Shown here one piece after another: positions 1 through 9,297 of a stretch of 32,265 nt of DNA (position 1 is its first letter; the number at the start of each line of letters is the position of its first letter). The position numbers were made by a program, and so were the translations under genes. Location of the stretch: positions 1 to 32,265 of the forward strand of contig JADGFG010000033.1 in the NCBI GenBank assembly GCA_016743995.1. Reading direction: 5' to 3'. The notes under the pieces are model-generated. The model was not told the origin of the DNA. It did no database searches and saw only the letters and a program-made list of their open reading frames with translations. The DNA comes from Kangiellaceae bacterium (lineage in GTDB: Bacteria; Pseudomonadota; Gammaproteobacteria; Enterobacterales; Kangiellaceae).

Positions 1-973
1 AAAAACGGGAAAGGTAATCGATAGTTGTTCTGTTTTTTGAATTGAATGCGAGCGAATTCCTCAGAAGTTTCTGATAATCAGAGGGAACCGGTTGAAGTGA
101 ATTAGTCTCAGGTAAAAATGGATTTATTCAGGTGAAGTAAATGGCTAGACAGTCTATTGATTGTTGTTAACGATGATTTAAAAGTAAATACGTAAAAAAC
201 TAAATAGATAGAAATAGCTTGGTGTAGATGTTGGTCACAGTCGACGATAATCACGTTTCTGGGACAGGAAGGCGGAAAGAAAAAGTTGTTCCTTTGTCAA
301 TTTGAGATGAAACTTCAATTTTGCTGTTGTGGAAATGTTAAGCAGACTGTCTACCTGTGAGTTTTGCAATTAGCAACCTTTCAGGTATTCACTTTAAAGA
401 TCAAAAGCGTTTCGCAGCGCTTTGCTCTGACTGCGACATTCTTTTTTCAAGTGCTAAAAAAGAATGCAAAAAAGCACTTTTACGTTGGCACTGGGCATCG
501 CTAATCAATTCTGGGTTTGAGTTTGACTGGCTAAGAACGCCTGCCGGTTAATGGGCTTTCTGGCTTTTTAACAGACTACACTAACAGAGACTTTATCTCA
601 CTATATCAAGCATACCCCCTGCCGAGCGCCTGTGAACGATTCTGTGGAATGGATGAAATGATGGATAAGAAGGGGAATGTCTGAGCGCAGCGAGTTTTTC
701 CCTTCCCATTATTTCACTATCAATACATGACGACGGTGAAATCATATCGCTGTCAAAATCTAAGAAAAACAAGTTAGCTTAAAGCGGAACGGACTTTTTG
801 GTGACTTTGGCTATTTTTTTTTGGGGGGGGGGACTTTGGCCAAAAGTGACTCACAAGAAAGCGTAGCCTTGCGAAATTCTTTTGACCTTATAGAAATGAT
901 AGAGGAATATGGCAGTTCTGATTTTCTCTGACCAATTATAATTCTCTAATTACAAGCCTCAGATTATCAACCA
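1..973. other. Intergenic stretch without a convincing gene
   Basis: No ORF here has a good start, a ribosome binding site and a protein-like composition. The longest candidate (357-551, plus, GTG start, 64 aa) has no recognisable features. Around 791-860 the sequence holds two variants of a TTTTGGTGACTTT / GGCCAAAAGTGACTC motif, a type of sequence often found between genes in Gammaproteobacteria, interrupted by a long T-then-G homopolymer. The stretch lies downstream of the minus-strand operon that ends at 974, so it is probably trailer and intergenic sequence. Confidence 0.6.
814..832. repeat. T9-G10 homopolymer junction
   Basis: Nine T residues (814-822) are followed directly by ten G residues (823-832). 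The tract is intergenic and lies between two copies of a gactttgg-type sequence (about 793-809 and 833-840). Such tracts can slip during replication or sequencing, so the exact length should not be trusted. Confidence 0.8.
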
Positions 974-1375
974 TTAATTATCAGTCTCAGACCAGGGGAT
1001 CAACAGTTCTTTATAGCCAACAACACCCAAAACCTTACCACCTTCCGACACAACGGTGTGAGACAATCCAAAATTACCAAATAATCGAGCACAGTAGCGA
1101 ACATCAATTTCTGGCTCAATACTGATGACCGGTTTTGACATTATTTCATAAATATTGACGCGCTCAACCGATTTATCTTTGGCGAGAACTTTTTTAACAA
1201 TATCGGAAAGTAGTACAATGCCGTGTGCATCGTGTTCATCTCGTTTTTTAACAAGTAACATTTCAATATCATGATCTCTGAAAGCATTGATTGCTTCTTT
1301 GACCGTTGCCAGGCCGTCAATTTCGACAAACTGGGTTCGCATTACATCTCTTGCTTTAATGACTTTCTTTTCCAT
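974..1375 (-). CDS. Two-CBS-domain protein
   Basis: A 133-aa soluble protein made almost entirely of two CBS motifs. The first runs from about residue 8 to 65 (RDVMRTQFVEIDG ... LLSDIVKKV) and the second from about residue 76 to 130 (YEIMSKPVISIEP ... GVVGYKELLIPW). CBS pairs form Bateman modules that typically bind adenine nucleotides and control a partner protein. It is the last gene of a four-gene minus-strand operon. Its ATG overlaps the stop of the upstream P-II gene as TAATG, so the two are translationally coupled, and an AAGGAG sits 8 nt upstream. The likely role, by context, is nucleotide sensing for the DUF1538 membrane proteins. The effector and the direct target are not visible from sequence. 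Confidence 0.88.
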   Translation of the reverse strand: MEKKVIKARDVMRTQFVEIDGLATVKEAINAFRDHDIEMLLVKKRDEHDAHGIVLLSDIVKKVLAKDKSVERVNIYEIMSKPVISIEPEIDVRYCARLFGNFGLSHTVVSEGGKVLGVVGYKELLIPWSETDN

Positions 1376-1725
1376 TACAGGAACTCCTTTACTTCGGCAG
1401 TAATTTGTTCTTGTTGGCGGGTGACACCAACCGCATCTTCAACATCTATCTGAAAGGCAATGCCGGTTCCTGGCTTTGAGTCCAGTTCGCCCACCCGGTT
1501 TATTTCTTCAATAATATGACGGCTTAAATGTTCTTCGACCAGAAATAATAAAACATCACGTTGCGTATCAAGGGATAAACCAAAAAAAGTTTTGGATTGG
1601 TTCAAACCTTCGCCGCGCGCATTGTTGATTACCGTCGCGCCGGTTGCGCCAGCTTCTCGAGCGGCTTCCATAACGGCGTCAGTTTTTTCGTCTTCAATAA
1701 AGACAACTATCATTTTAAAGTGCAT
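1375..1725 (-). CDS. P-II-family signalling protein
   Basis: A 116-aa protein with the P-II (GlnB/GlnK-like) fold signature. It has an N-terminal beta strand (FKMIVVFIEDEK), a glycine-rich segment at about residues 24-41 in the T-loop area (GATGATVINNARGEG), and the C-terminal pattern DSKPGTGIAFQIDVEDAVGV at about residues 82-101. P-II proteins are trimers that bind ATP/ADP and often 2-oxoglutarate or other small molecules, and they regulate transporters or enzymes by direct contact. There is no obvious conserved uridylylated T-loop tyrosine, so this is probably a divergent, transporter-linked P-II rather than a nitrogen regulator. A strong GGGGAG lies 8 nt before the ATG. It is third in the operon and its stop overlaps the start of the CBS gene. 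Confidence 0.88.
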   Translation of the reverse strand: MHFKMIVVFIEDEKTDAVMEAAREAGATGATVINNARGEGLNQSKTFFGLSLDTQRDVLLFLVEEHLSRHIIEEINRVGELDSKPGTGIAFQIDVEDAVGVTRQQEQITAEVKEFL

Positions 1726-1745
1726 GATTTGCTCCCCACACTAGG

Positions 1746-2543
1746 TTACGAGCCAGAGGCCCGTTTGCGTTTCAAAAATCTGTTTCTGGCTTCTGAAAGC
1801 TGAGCATAAGCCATCACGGACATAATTGGAAATAAACTGGCAAAGGCAATTAAACCAAAACCATCAATTAGCGGGCTTCTTCCCGGAACCGTCTCAGATA
1901 AACCTAGCCCCAGAGCTGCAACCAATGGAACGGTTACCGTTGACGTGGTCACGCCGCCAGAGTCATAAGCCAGTGGAATAATTAAACCTGGTGCAAAAGA
2001 AGTCTGAATAACTACGATGACATAACCCACGATGATATACCAGTGAATAGGATCACCAACCACAATTCGGTAGCACCCCAGAGAAATGCCGATAGCAACA
2101 CCAATGGCGACAGAAATACGGAGCCCCCAGACCCCTATAGCACCACCAGAGACTTCATTCGCTTTTATGGCAACCGCAATAAGAGAAGGCTCTGCAATTG
2201 TGGTGCTAAAACCAATACAAAAGGCAAAGATATACACCCAGTAATAGTCTTTCCAGGTGACTTGTGCCAGTGTTTCCTGAGCTTGAATAAACTCCGGGTT
2301 AGTCAGTTGTTCTGCCATTAAACGCCCTAGCGGAAACAGTGCCCATTCCAGCCCGAGTAGAAAAAATGACAGACCGACAAGTACCCAGACAAATCCACTA
2401 ACTATTTGACCGAGGTTAGCGGGCTTTTTGCGAATCACAGCAAATTGAAAGCCAAAAATGATGGCTGCAATGGGTAATACATCTTTAACGGTACTAAAAG
2501 TGACCGAAAGGATTTCAGAGAAAATAGTTGAAAGCCACTCCAT
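1746..2543 (-). CDS. DUF1538 membrane protein (second copy)
   Basis: A 265-aa polytopic inner-membrane protein with several hydrophobic helices. The DUF1538 hallmark region is [20 protein letters not shown] at about residues 193-212, followed by [18 protein letters not shown]. An earlier segment, GFSTTIAEPSLIAVAIKANE (about residues 111-130), is nearly repeated in the neighbouring gene. The function of DUF1538 is not firmly known to me. The paired copies and coupling to P-II and CBS proteins suggest a heteromeric transporter or channel under nucleotide control. The ATG overlaps the stop of the upstream DUF1538 gene (TAATG), so the two subunits are probably made in equal amounts. The C-terminus ends in a basic tail (FLKRKRASGS). 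Confidence 0.88.
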   Translation of the reverse strand: MEWLSTIFSEILSVTFSTVKDVLPIAAIIFGFQFAVIRKKPANLGQIVSGFVWVLVGLSFFLLGLEWALFPLGRLMAEQLTNPEFIQAQETLAQVTWKDYYWVYIFAFCIGFSTTIAEPSLIAVAIKANEVSGGAIGVWGLRISVAIGVAIGISLGCYRIVVGDPIHWYIIVGYVIVVIQTSFAPGLIIPLAYDSGGVTTSTVTVPLVAALGLGLSETVPGRSPLIDGFGLIAFASLFPIMSVMAYAQLSEARNRFLKRKRASGS

Positions 2544-3277
2544 TAGATTAACATCCCGTATGCCATGACAAAAATGATTGGCGTTAATGAGGCAAAGGCA
2601 ATCAGCCCAAAGCCATCGATCATAGGGTTACGTCCCTTGATGGATGAAGCCAGCCCAACACCCAGGGCTGTTACCAGTGGCACAGTAATCGTAGAGGTTG
2701 TTACCCCGCCCGAATCATAGGCAATGCCGATAATTTCCTGTGGTGCAAACATGGTCATGATAACAACCAGAATATAACCGCCAATGATAATCCACTGAAT
2801 GGGCCAGCCTTTTAATATGCGAACCACGCCAATAACGATAGCCAGCCCAACAGAAAATGCAACGGTAAAACGCAGGCCATTAGCATAGCCGCTTTTCGCC
2901 GCATCGGTTGCTTCAATCATGTTTCCGGATGCAGCAACATTGGCGGCTTCGGCTGCAACGGCTATTAAGGCGGGCTCTGCTACGGTGGTGCCAAAACCGA
3001 GTGCAAAGGCAAAAATAATTAGCCAGGTTACGCTCCCTTTTTTGGCAAAAGCGTGGGCCATTGATTCGCCAATGGGGAAGAGGCCCTGTTCAAGCCCGTG
3101 GATAAAAAACGTCAGGCCCAGAATTACGAACAAAACACCGGTTAATAATCGACCGACATCAGGCAGTGATTGCTCTAATACAAAGAACTGAAAAAAAAGT
3201 ATGACTAATAATATGGGTAGTAGGTCTCGTAGACTACCGACCATAGAAGTAAGCAGTTTTCGGAAGGTTTTGCTCAA
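2543..3277 (-). CDS. DUF1538 membrane protein (first copy)
   Basis: A 244-aa polytopic membrane protein and paralogue of the downstream gene. It shares [20 protein letters not shown] (about residues 95-114) and [20 protein letters not shown] (about residues 188-207). The only usable start in this frame is TTG at 3277 (TTGAGCAAAACC), with a weak TAAGGG about 9 nt upstream. No ATG lies between it and the nearest upstream in-frame stop. It is the first gene of the operon DUF1538-DUF1538-P-II-CBS. The promoter must lie in the long region to the right (3278 onward); I could not identify a clear -35/-10 pair. The transported substrate is unknown. Confidence 0.86.
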   Translation of the reverse strand: MSKTFRKLLTSMVGSLRDLLPILLVILFFQFFVLEQSLPDVGRLLTGVLFVILGLTFFIHGLEQGLFPIGESMAHAFAKKGSVTWLIIFAFALGFGTTVAEPALIAVAAEAANVAASGNMIEATDAAKSGYANGLRFTVAFSVGLAIVIGVVRILKGWPIQWIIIGGYILVVIMTMFAPQEIIGIAYDSGGVTTSTITVPLVTALGVGLASSIKGRNPMIDGFGLIAFASLTPIIFVMAYGMLI

Positions 3278-4479
3278 AAAGTCGCCCTTATTTGTTGTTT
3301 TAGTGGTGCTTAACCAGATAAAAGTTTGAAAATAATAACTACCTGAAGATTAGTCAGTTTTTGTGTTTTCGTCAATACGCAGGACGTGGCCGGATGATAT
3401 AGATCAATGGTGGGGTTATTCATGTAAAGTAGTGGCCAGCAGCGCCTGATAAGGCTTTAAAGAAGCAAGCAGCAGGCTTTTTTATTTGAGATTTAATCAG
3501 CGTCAGGCTTATTTAAAATCCTGTGTTGAGCCTGATAGCTGTTGAGCGAGGTAATTGTTGAGCCTGGTAATTGTCGTGCAGAAGGAAACTGAAAGCTTGC
3601 CAATATAAGGCACTTTTTATACTAAGAATTAACAAGCGCTTGCTAACAACATCTGTGATCTGATTGAAAGTATGAATTTTTGAGAATGAGATGAGTTTGA
3701 GCTGGTTTATCTGATTACTCTTTACGCTGAATAGCTTTGTTTTCAACAGTTCGAATAAGACTCTGATGTAGCAGACTGTAAATGTTGATTCGTTGTGAAA
3801 GTCATTTGAATGTCATAAGAGATAACTGACATGAAGTGTACTTAAAACAAACTAAACCAGCACTGTATTAAACTTTGGAAATACTCGCGTTATTGTTAGA
3901 TAAAATGCTTGTCGAGTCATCGTTTGATGACATGACCGCATACCGTCATGGAGAGATTAAAAAACAGTCTGGTTTTATGGTAATGGCATAAATAAGCATG
4001 GTAAATAGAGAAACTTTTTATAACCTGACTTTTCATTTGCAGAATACCTGATGGTTGATTCGTAAAATTATATTTTGTGTTCTTTTTGCTGGAATCGCCT
4101 TTCGAGATTAAAGGTGGGAAACTTGTCTCAGTTTATTTTACCGAATAAATAAAAATTCCTCTTTCAACAATCCCTTCTTTTATATTACCTGTAACGGTAT
4201 TGAGAATTAAGAAAGGCTTGCACTAGCTGGTGTAGCGATAAAAACTTGCTGATTTGTTCGGTGATTTTTGTTAATACCAATATGAATATTGTGGATTTAA
4301 TTTCGAGTTTATTCTTTGATGAACAATAAAAACTCGCATTGACGGTTGAAAAAAAATTTCATAGCCTTGCTGCGCTTAATTTGTGTTGCGTAAATTTTAA
4401 ATGGTAAATCATTAACAATAATTGATTAATGAAAACTAACAATTAGTTTTCTGAAGGATCATATAAAGGACCATATTAA
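3278..4479. other. Long intergenic region between divergent genes
   Basis: About 1.2 kb separates the minus-strand DUF1538 operon from the plus-strand Ig-repeat gene, so it should contain two divergent promoters. I see no convincing coding sequence. An open frame at 3513-3746 (minus) has no ribosome binding site and overlaps a tandem repeat at 3525-3572. The last 150 bases before 4480 are very AT rich. No RNA gene or mobile-element remnant was recognised. Confidence 0.55.
3525..3572. repeat. Three imperfect 16-bp tandem repeats
   Basis: Three consecutive 16-bp units (3525-3540, 3541-3556, 3557-3572) each begin GTTGAGC and end in a (G/A)TA(A/G)(T/C)T-like tail, for example GTTGAGCCTGGTAATT. 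The array is intergenic. It resembles other 15-18-bp tandem repeats in this window in unit length but not in sequence. Confidence 0.85.
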
Positions 4480-5964
4480 ATGAAAAAAAATATCTTTATT
4501 GTTCTATCTCTGTTGCTTACGGCAACTGGAGTTAGTGCTCAGGAAAATCAACAAGCTCTCCAGAAACAAACTGAAAATGCAGAAGTCATGGGGCCACCCA
4601 GTAACCGGCCTATTGTCAATGCGAGTTTTTCACCCCGCACTACAACAGCTGGAAAAATGGTAACTTTCCGATGGAGCAGTCGAAATGCTTATATGTGCCG
4701 AGTTAGTGGTGTTCCCGGAGTACCGAAAAGACCTGCAACATCAGGTTCAAGCCGCTTTAAAGCAACAAAGAGCCTGAAAGCCACTGTTCGTTGTGATGGC
4801 TATAATGATCGAGTGACCACAAAAATAGCACGTTTAACAGTAAGTGATAATAGTAAGCCACCGGTTGTTAGTGCATCGTTTTCACCGAGTCAGGTTACGC
4901 CGGGCGCATCAACAACATTCCGTTGGAGTGCAACTAATGCAACACGTTGTTCAAGTACTGGTTTAGTTCGTATTAGTGGTACTAGCGGTTCAAGAAGATT
5001 GAAACCTGCGAAAAGTGGTTCTGTAAGAGTAACTTGTACTGGTGCTGGTGGTTCCGCTTCTAAAAGCGCTTCTGTGACTGTTAAGTATAAAAACCCAACA
5101 GTAAGCATTTCTTTTCCTCATAGTGTTTTTGCAAAAGCAAGATATCAGTTAAGAGTTAGCTCAACCAATGCTAAATCTTGTACCTTTAAGTACTCTGATA
5201 AGTCATACCCCAAAAATATTGGAACTTCACTGGTTGAAAATTTGATTTACTCTAGTGCAGGTGTTATTTATCAAACGGCTAAGTGTACCGGGTTAAATGG
5301 AAAAGTTGTTACTTCGCGCCATAAAGTAGTTGTGGTAAATAAAGTTGTTTATCCACCGAAGATCAAAAGTTTCATTAATGGCGATGTCATTAATGGTCAG
5401 ACTAAGCTCTACTGGAGTACATCAAATGCGGACAGATGTACGTTGAAAAGTGGCAGTGTTTCATCAAATGTACCCGTTAACGCTTATGGTTACGGTGCGA
5501 CTATTCCTTATAATGGGCGTACATTCACGCTAACCTGTTATGGTGGTAACAAAAGTGTCAGTAAGAACTTATTTGTTCCAAGACCACGTGTGAAAAAAGC
5601 GTCAGGTGAGGTGGGTCTTGTTGAGCCAATGAGTGCGACTCAAGATATGGCGATGGATGCATCGACGATGTCTGAGTTAGATCGACAAATGGTGAGCGAC
5701 CTTGCTAACTTTGAGATTGACTTAAACCAACGTGGTGTTACTCATGTACTGGCTGACTTAAATGCTGATGATTATGCTGATTTAGTGATTCACCGTTCAA
5801 GTGATAACAAACTGTTTGTTTTAATCAGCAATAACGGAACATTTGATTCAATTGCCAGAGAAATGAGTGAAGTTTACGGACTGGAAGAAGTACTGGAAAT
5901 TCACGTCGATGGTCAGGAAGTTGAACGAGTTGACCTTGATTTGGAAACAACCATTATTGAGTAG
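4480..5964 (+). CDS. Secreted protein with four Ig-like repeats
   Basis: A 494-aa exported protein. Residues 1-20 form a Sec signal peptide (MKKNIFIVLSLLLTATGVSA, cleavage before QE). Four repeats follow, at about residues 40-115, 125-200, 205-290 and 295-365, sharing a W-S-[ST]-x-N-A-x-x-C core (FRWSSRNAYMC, FRWSATNATRC, RVSSTNAKSC, YWSTSNADRC) and a later cysteine, so each is probably a disulphide-closed beta sandwich. The acidic C-terminal region (about 370-494) contains DLNADDYADLVIH, an FG-GAP/VCBS- or dockerin-like calcium loop. There is no lipobox and no sortase or autotransporter signal. It stands alone, with an AAGGA-type site before the ATG and a terminator downstream. The role is unknown; adhesion or surface binding is plausible by architecture only. 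Confidence 0.85.
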   Translation: MKKNIFIVLSLLLTATGVSAQENQQALQKQTENAEVMGPPSNRPIVNASFSPRTTTAGKMVTFRWSSRNAYMCRVSGVPGVPKRPATSGSSRFKATKSLKATVRCDGYNDRVTTKIARLTVSDNSKPPVVSASFSPSQVTPGASTTFRWSATNATRCSSTGLVRISGTSGSRRLKPAKSGSVRVTCTGAGGSASKSASVTVKYKNPTVSISFPHSVFAKARYQLRVSSTNAKSCTFKYSDKSYPKNIGTSLVENLIYSSAGVIYQTAKCTGLNGKVVTSRHKVVVVNKVVYPPKIKSFINGDVINGQTKLYWSTSNADRCTLKSGSVSSNVPVNAYGYGATIPYNGRTFTLTCYGGNKSVSKNLFVPRPRVKKASGEVGLVEPMSATQDMAMDASTMSELDRQMVSDLANFEIDLNQRGVTHVLADLNADDYADLVIHRSSDNKLFVLISNNGTFDSIAREMSEVYGLEEVLEIHVDGQEVERVDLDLETTIIE

Positions 5965-5972
5965 TACAAAAA

Positions 5973-6001
5973 GGTTGAGTACTGATTGATAGCACTCAAC
6001 C
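5973..6001 (+). terminator. Inverted repeat just after the Ig-repeat gene
   Basis: GGTTGAGT (5973-5980) pairs with ACTCAACC (5994-6001) around a 13-nt loop, starting 8 bases after the stop codon. No T-tract follows, so it may be a 3'-end stabilising hairpin acting with the stronger terminator at 6032. Confidence 0.45.
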
Positions 6002-6031
6002 CATATTAAATACCTGACACGGATTAAGCTT

Positions 6032-6068
6032 AAGCTCTTTCAAGATATTGGAAGAGCTTTTTTGTTTT
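6032..6068 (+). terminator. Rho-independent terminator of the Ig-repeat gene
   Basis: AAGCTCTT (6032-6039) pairs with AAGAGCTT (6052-6059) around a 12-nt loop and is followed by TTTTGTTTT. It is a standard intrinsic terminator on the plus strand, 68 bases after the upstream stop codon. Confidence 0.8.
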
Positions 6069-6784
6069 AGTTTAAGGTAATGTTGCTACTATCTTTCTGA
6101 AAGTAAAAATCGATAAGACCTGACTGCGTCGACAAACTCGATTTCCGGAAAATCTTATTATTTCGTTTTATTTCTGTTATGGAGAAAGTGATGGTAGCGT
6201 ACCTGCCCATTCTCCTATCCACGTCATTCATCCATCTTTTCATCGATTAAGTCGTCGAGGGAACTGACTGATTATGGTTTCAATGATAGCGATGTGCCTT
6301 TTTCAGGCGTGAAGCACAAAATCATGCCTTAAATTTCAGCTAAAACCTACAGCTAGCTTAGCAAGTAGTCTGTTAATAGGCTAAAAAAGCCTTTCTGCAA
6401 GCAGTGGTTCATTGCTGACTGTCAGTTACTGTTTCAAATTGTAGCGCTTAAAGCAGGATAGAAGACTTGCTTCACATATTGTCGAACGATTGGCTCACAT
6501 TTACCGACTGTCGCCCTACATTAAATAACAGATCGGTCACATAAAACTACATTCAATCTATTAACGCATTAAAATAATCGGTATTTTAAATTTGCAGAAG
6601 AAAAGATAAAGATTTTAATATCGAAGGAAACTTTGCAAAGCATAAGCCCTATGGGCTGTGTTTATGTTCTCTGACTGAATTTATATCTTTTCAATACGGT
6701 TAAAATGACTAGTGAATATAAGAGCGACTGGTTGTTGTACTGATTTAACCAATTGTAGTGCTCAACAAGAAAAGGAAAAATGAC
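6069..6784. other. Intergenic region upstream of the first zincin gene
   Basis: No gene was recognised. The right half carries a 95-bp block (6515-6609) that recurs without gaps upstream of the paralogous gene at 9298, plus a short AGAGCGACT match at 6721, 64 bases before the ATG. The left half (6069-6500) holds nothing I can name. Confidence 0.6.
6515..6609 (+). promoter_or_regulatory. Conserved upstream block, copy 1
   Basis: This block aligns without gaps to 9063-9157. Shared cores are CCTACATT, TCACA, ATTAAAATAAT and CAGAAGAAAAGATAA at identical spacing. It ends 176 bases before the start codon of the first zincin lipoprotein. Conservation next to both paralogues and not in between suggests a co-duplicated promoter or regulator-binding region. 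I could not define the -35/-10 boxes with certainty. Confidence 0.6.
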
Positions 6785-8635
6785 ATGAACAGAAAATCGG
6801 GTCTCCGAATTTTTCTATTATCTCTCGCCTTACCAATCGCAATAACGGGTTGTAAAGATGTTGATGATTTACCGCCAGCCATAATTGTTAATGGTGCTAA
6901 CCCTGCCAATGTGATTGAAGGCAATAATTATACTGATGCCGGCGCAACGGCTTATGATGTTACCGATGGTAATGTTGCCGTCACAAAATCCGGTGAAGTT
7001 GATACGCAAACGCCGGGTAAATATACCATTACTTACTTTGCTTCAGATAAAGCTGGGAATAAAAGCAAATCAGAAAGGATTGTCATTGTTGAGCCTGGTA
7101 ATACAAAACCTGGTGATGGAAACGGGAATGGTAACGGCGTGAACGCAGAGTCACCTGTCATTACCATTACTGGGAGCATGCGAGTACAGGTTGCTATCAA
7201 TACCGCTTATATCGATGAGGGTGCTACAGCAAACGATGCGGCTGATGGTGAGCTCACTGTTAATACCGAAGGACAGGTGAACACCAGCGTTGATGGTACT
7301 TATGTGATTACCTATACGGCTACGGATAAAGATGGCAATACAGCCATGGAAATAAGAACTGTACAAGTTGCTGATAGCAACCTGCCAGATACTTCTATAG
7401 TGACTATAGATGATAAGCCACGGGTTGTTGGGAAAGTTTATGTACCGCTTGGTGATGGTAGTAGAGGCTCATTTAATTTGCATGTGATGAATGTTCCAGC
7501 ACGCGGAAAAACAGCTGTTCAAATCTTTGCTGAGACCAAAAAAAGATGGCAAGACATGTACCAGGGGTTTATCGATAAGGGGCTACATTCCAACGAAATA
7601 AAAAGAATGCTTTCAGCCATTTCTAATGACAATAAAAGAAGTGGAGTTTATGTGAATGACAAGATAGGTGCTTGTGGTTATGGTGGTAATCCTGGTCTGA
7701 TCGCTTGTCTTGTTGACGCTGGGTTTGGAATGATCTCGCATGAAAGTATGCATGGTTGGAATTATCAATTGGCGCAGGGGGAAAGTAAGCAAGACGAGTA
7801 TATCTGGTTTTTAGACATGTTTTATCAATGGACAAACTGGGTATATCATGCGAGACAAAATACGCCTGAAAAAATAAAAGGTTCTAATTGGGAGCTTCCA
7901 GAACTTGCCTATGGTTTACTCAATAATGCAGAGTGGTTAGCCGAGGTCTTTGCAGGTTACATGGGGTGGGGCGGTGGTCATGGCGCTCCAATCTGGAGCA
8001 CTATGCAAAACAGTAATCCTGAATATGCGCAACTTTTCGATTGTCTATGGAAAGAAGGTAAAGGGATTAGAGAGTGTAGTCAATTCGCTCCAACTACTAT
8101 TAAACATCAACAATATATACCTTCAGAAAGAGAACAATTTCCGTCGATTCCTGAATTCTCTAATGAAGATTCAAAAGCCATCTGGAAAGTTTGTGCTAAC
8201 GCATCTGACAAAGCGAATTACACGAATCAATTTAATGCAATCATTGATAGAGTAGCTCCGAACTTACCGGGATCTTCAGCAAGCCATTATAAAATGAGTA
8301 CTGGTGACTGTAATCACGATGGAACAATGGACTGGGTTTGTACTTATAATGGACCGGGGCCTAATGGAAAAAATTACCCTGAAGAAGGAAGCAGAGAAGC
8401 AACCTATTCGTTTATTCTTGGTGGAAAAGTAGGTGACAGCTATGCTGAGTACGTAAAAGATCCTTATTTAACTAAGTCTCTGGGGTTAAACGTTAATCGA
8501 CTTGTTCAGCCTCACAGACTAGTGTGGCAGGGAGAGTATGGTAGTTGTAACGGTGTATGGCGATTTAAATGGGCTGATGACGGCATGCTTAAAAAATATC
8601 TGGGTGATAGTTACATACCAGGATTAAACAGGTAA
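6785..8635 (+). CDS. Zincin-type metallopeptidase lipoprotein, copy 1
   Basis: I place the start at ATG 6785 (AAGGA about 10 nt upstream) rather than the in-frame GTG at 6758, because it matches the paralogue's MNRKxxLR start and gives a clean lipoprotein signal (I-T-G-C, Cys23). The mature 616-aa form has two DUF5011-type Ig domains (about 30-108 and 122-202) joined by a GNGNGNG linker, then a putative peptidase domain. It contains H319-E-S-M-H323, and E383 in an NAEW motif 64 residues after H319 is the likely third zinc ligand, so a gluzincin layout. Near the C-terminus GDCNHDGTMDW looks like a calcium loop. The protein should be membrane-anchored or surface-exposed. I do not recognise the exact peptidase family; a distant Svx/AvrXca-like secreted protease is possible but unproven. 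The substrate is unknown. Confidence 0.82.
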   Translation: MNRKSGLRIFLLSLALPIAITGCKDVDDLPPAIIVNGANPANVIEGNNYTDAGATAYDVTDGNVAVTKSGEVDTQTPGKYTITYFASDKAGNKSKSERIVIVEPGNTKPGDGNGNGNGVNAESPVITITGSMRVQVAINTAYIDEGATANDAADGELTVNTEGQVNTSVDGTYVITYTATDKDGNTAMEIRTVQVADSNLPDTSIVTIDDKPRVVGKVYVPLGDGSRGSFNLHVMNVPARGKTAVQIFAETKKRWQDMYQGFIDKGLHSNEIKRMLSAISNDNKRSGVYVNDKIGACGYGGNPGLIACLVDAGFGMISHESMHGWNYQLAQGESKQDEYIWFLDMFYQWTNWVYHARQNTPEKIKGSNWELPELAYGLLNNAEWLAEVFAGYMGWGGGHGAPIWSTMQNSNPEYAQLFDCLWKEGKGIRECSQFAPTTIKHQQYIPSEREQFPSIPEFSNEDSKAIWKVCANASDKANYTNQFNAIIDRVAPNLPGSSASHYKMSTGDCNHDGTMDWVCTYNGPGPNGKNYPEEGSREATYSFILGGKVGDSYAEYVKDPYLTKSLGLNVNRLVQPHRLVWQGEYGSCNGVWRFKWADDGMLKKYLGDSYIPGLNR

Positions 8636-8647
8636 TAGAACTTAGTT

Positions 8648-8671
8648 CCCACACATTTGTGTGGGATTTTA
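8648..8671 (+). terminator. Rho-independent terminator of zincin copy 1
   Basis: CCCACAC (8648-8654) pairs with GTGTGGG (8659-8665) around a 4-nt loop, followed by ATTTTAT. It starts 13 bases after the stop codon. Confidence 0.8.
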
Positions 8672-8738
8672 TCTTATTTATTAGTCCCAATTTATACAAG
8701 GTCGATAAAAGTAGACTGACAGGTATCGTCTTAATTTT

Positions 8739-8783
8739 TATAGACTTAGCTTGTATAGACTTAGCTTGTATAGATTTAGTTTG
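8739..8783. repeat. Three 15-bp tandem repeats
   Basis: Two identical TATAGACTTAGCTTG units (8739-8753, 8754-8768) are followed by a variant, TATAGATTTAGTTTG (8769-8783). The array is intergenic, about 70 bases after the terminator of the preceding gene. Confidence 0.9.
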
Positions 8784-9062
8784 TATATGGTCGTATCAAA
8801 AAATTAAAACTATTGTTATCAAGCTGCCAGATTGAGCTGCTCATACTTCTTCAGTGAGTAATTGTGGAAGCGTGGGGAGTTCACTGTTTTCGCTCTCTCT
8901 CTTTTATATAATCAGCAGTAAAGCTGTTAAATCATTCTTTCTGATATCTGTCGTTAGCTATTTCATTTTGTAAAAACAGGTTTCAATTTGTAATGAATGC
9001 AAAGGTTTTGGCGACCAATTTCACATAATAGTACTCGAATAACTCACAATATTTCATCAAAA

Positions 9063-9157
9063 CCTACATTTAGCAACGAATTTGTCACAAAAACTTACAG
9101 TTGTTCTTTTAACAAATTAAAATAATTGATACTTTAAAAATTCAGAAGAAAAGATAA
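9063..9157 (+). promoter_or_regulatory. Conserved upstream block, copy 2
   Basis: Gapless match to 6515-6609, with the cores CCTACATT, TCACA, ATTAAAATAAT and CAGAAGAAAAGATAA. It ends 141 bases before the ATG of the second zincin lipoprotein. It probably holds the promoter and any shared regulator site. Confidence 0.6.
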
Positions 9158-9297
9158 TAGTATCAGTGTCAAATAAATGCTTTCAGAGTAAAAACAACAA
9201 AGACCAGGTTGATATTCTTTTCGGAAAAGTTAGAGCGACTTACGGGTAGTTGATTAAGTCACTTTTTAACAATCCCCAACAATAAAAGGAAAATAAA

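Larger units (their letters stand above)
8672..9297. other. Intergenic region between the two zincin genes
   Basis: No gene was recognised. It contains three 15-bp tandem repeats (8739-8783) and the second copy of the conserved upstream block (9063-9157). An AGAGCGACT match at 9232 lies 66 bases before the next ATG, mirroring the position at copy 1. Confidence 0.6.

Noticed and set aside
357..551. GTG-initiated 64-aa ORF on the plus strand
   Set aside because: No ribosome binding site, no recognised family and no operon partner; likely chance.
3513..3746. 77-aa minus-strand ORF
   Set aside because: Overlaps the 16-bp tandem repeat, has no Shine-Dalgarno sequence and a composition typical of translated AT-rich intergenic DNA.
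6758..6784. GTG start extending zincin copy 1 by nine residues
   Set aside because: The extension spoils the lipoprotein signal layout; ATG 6785 matches the paralogue and has AAGGA upstream.
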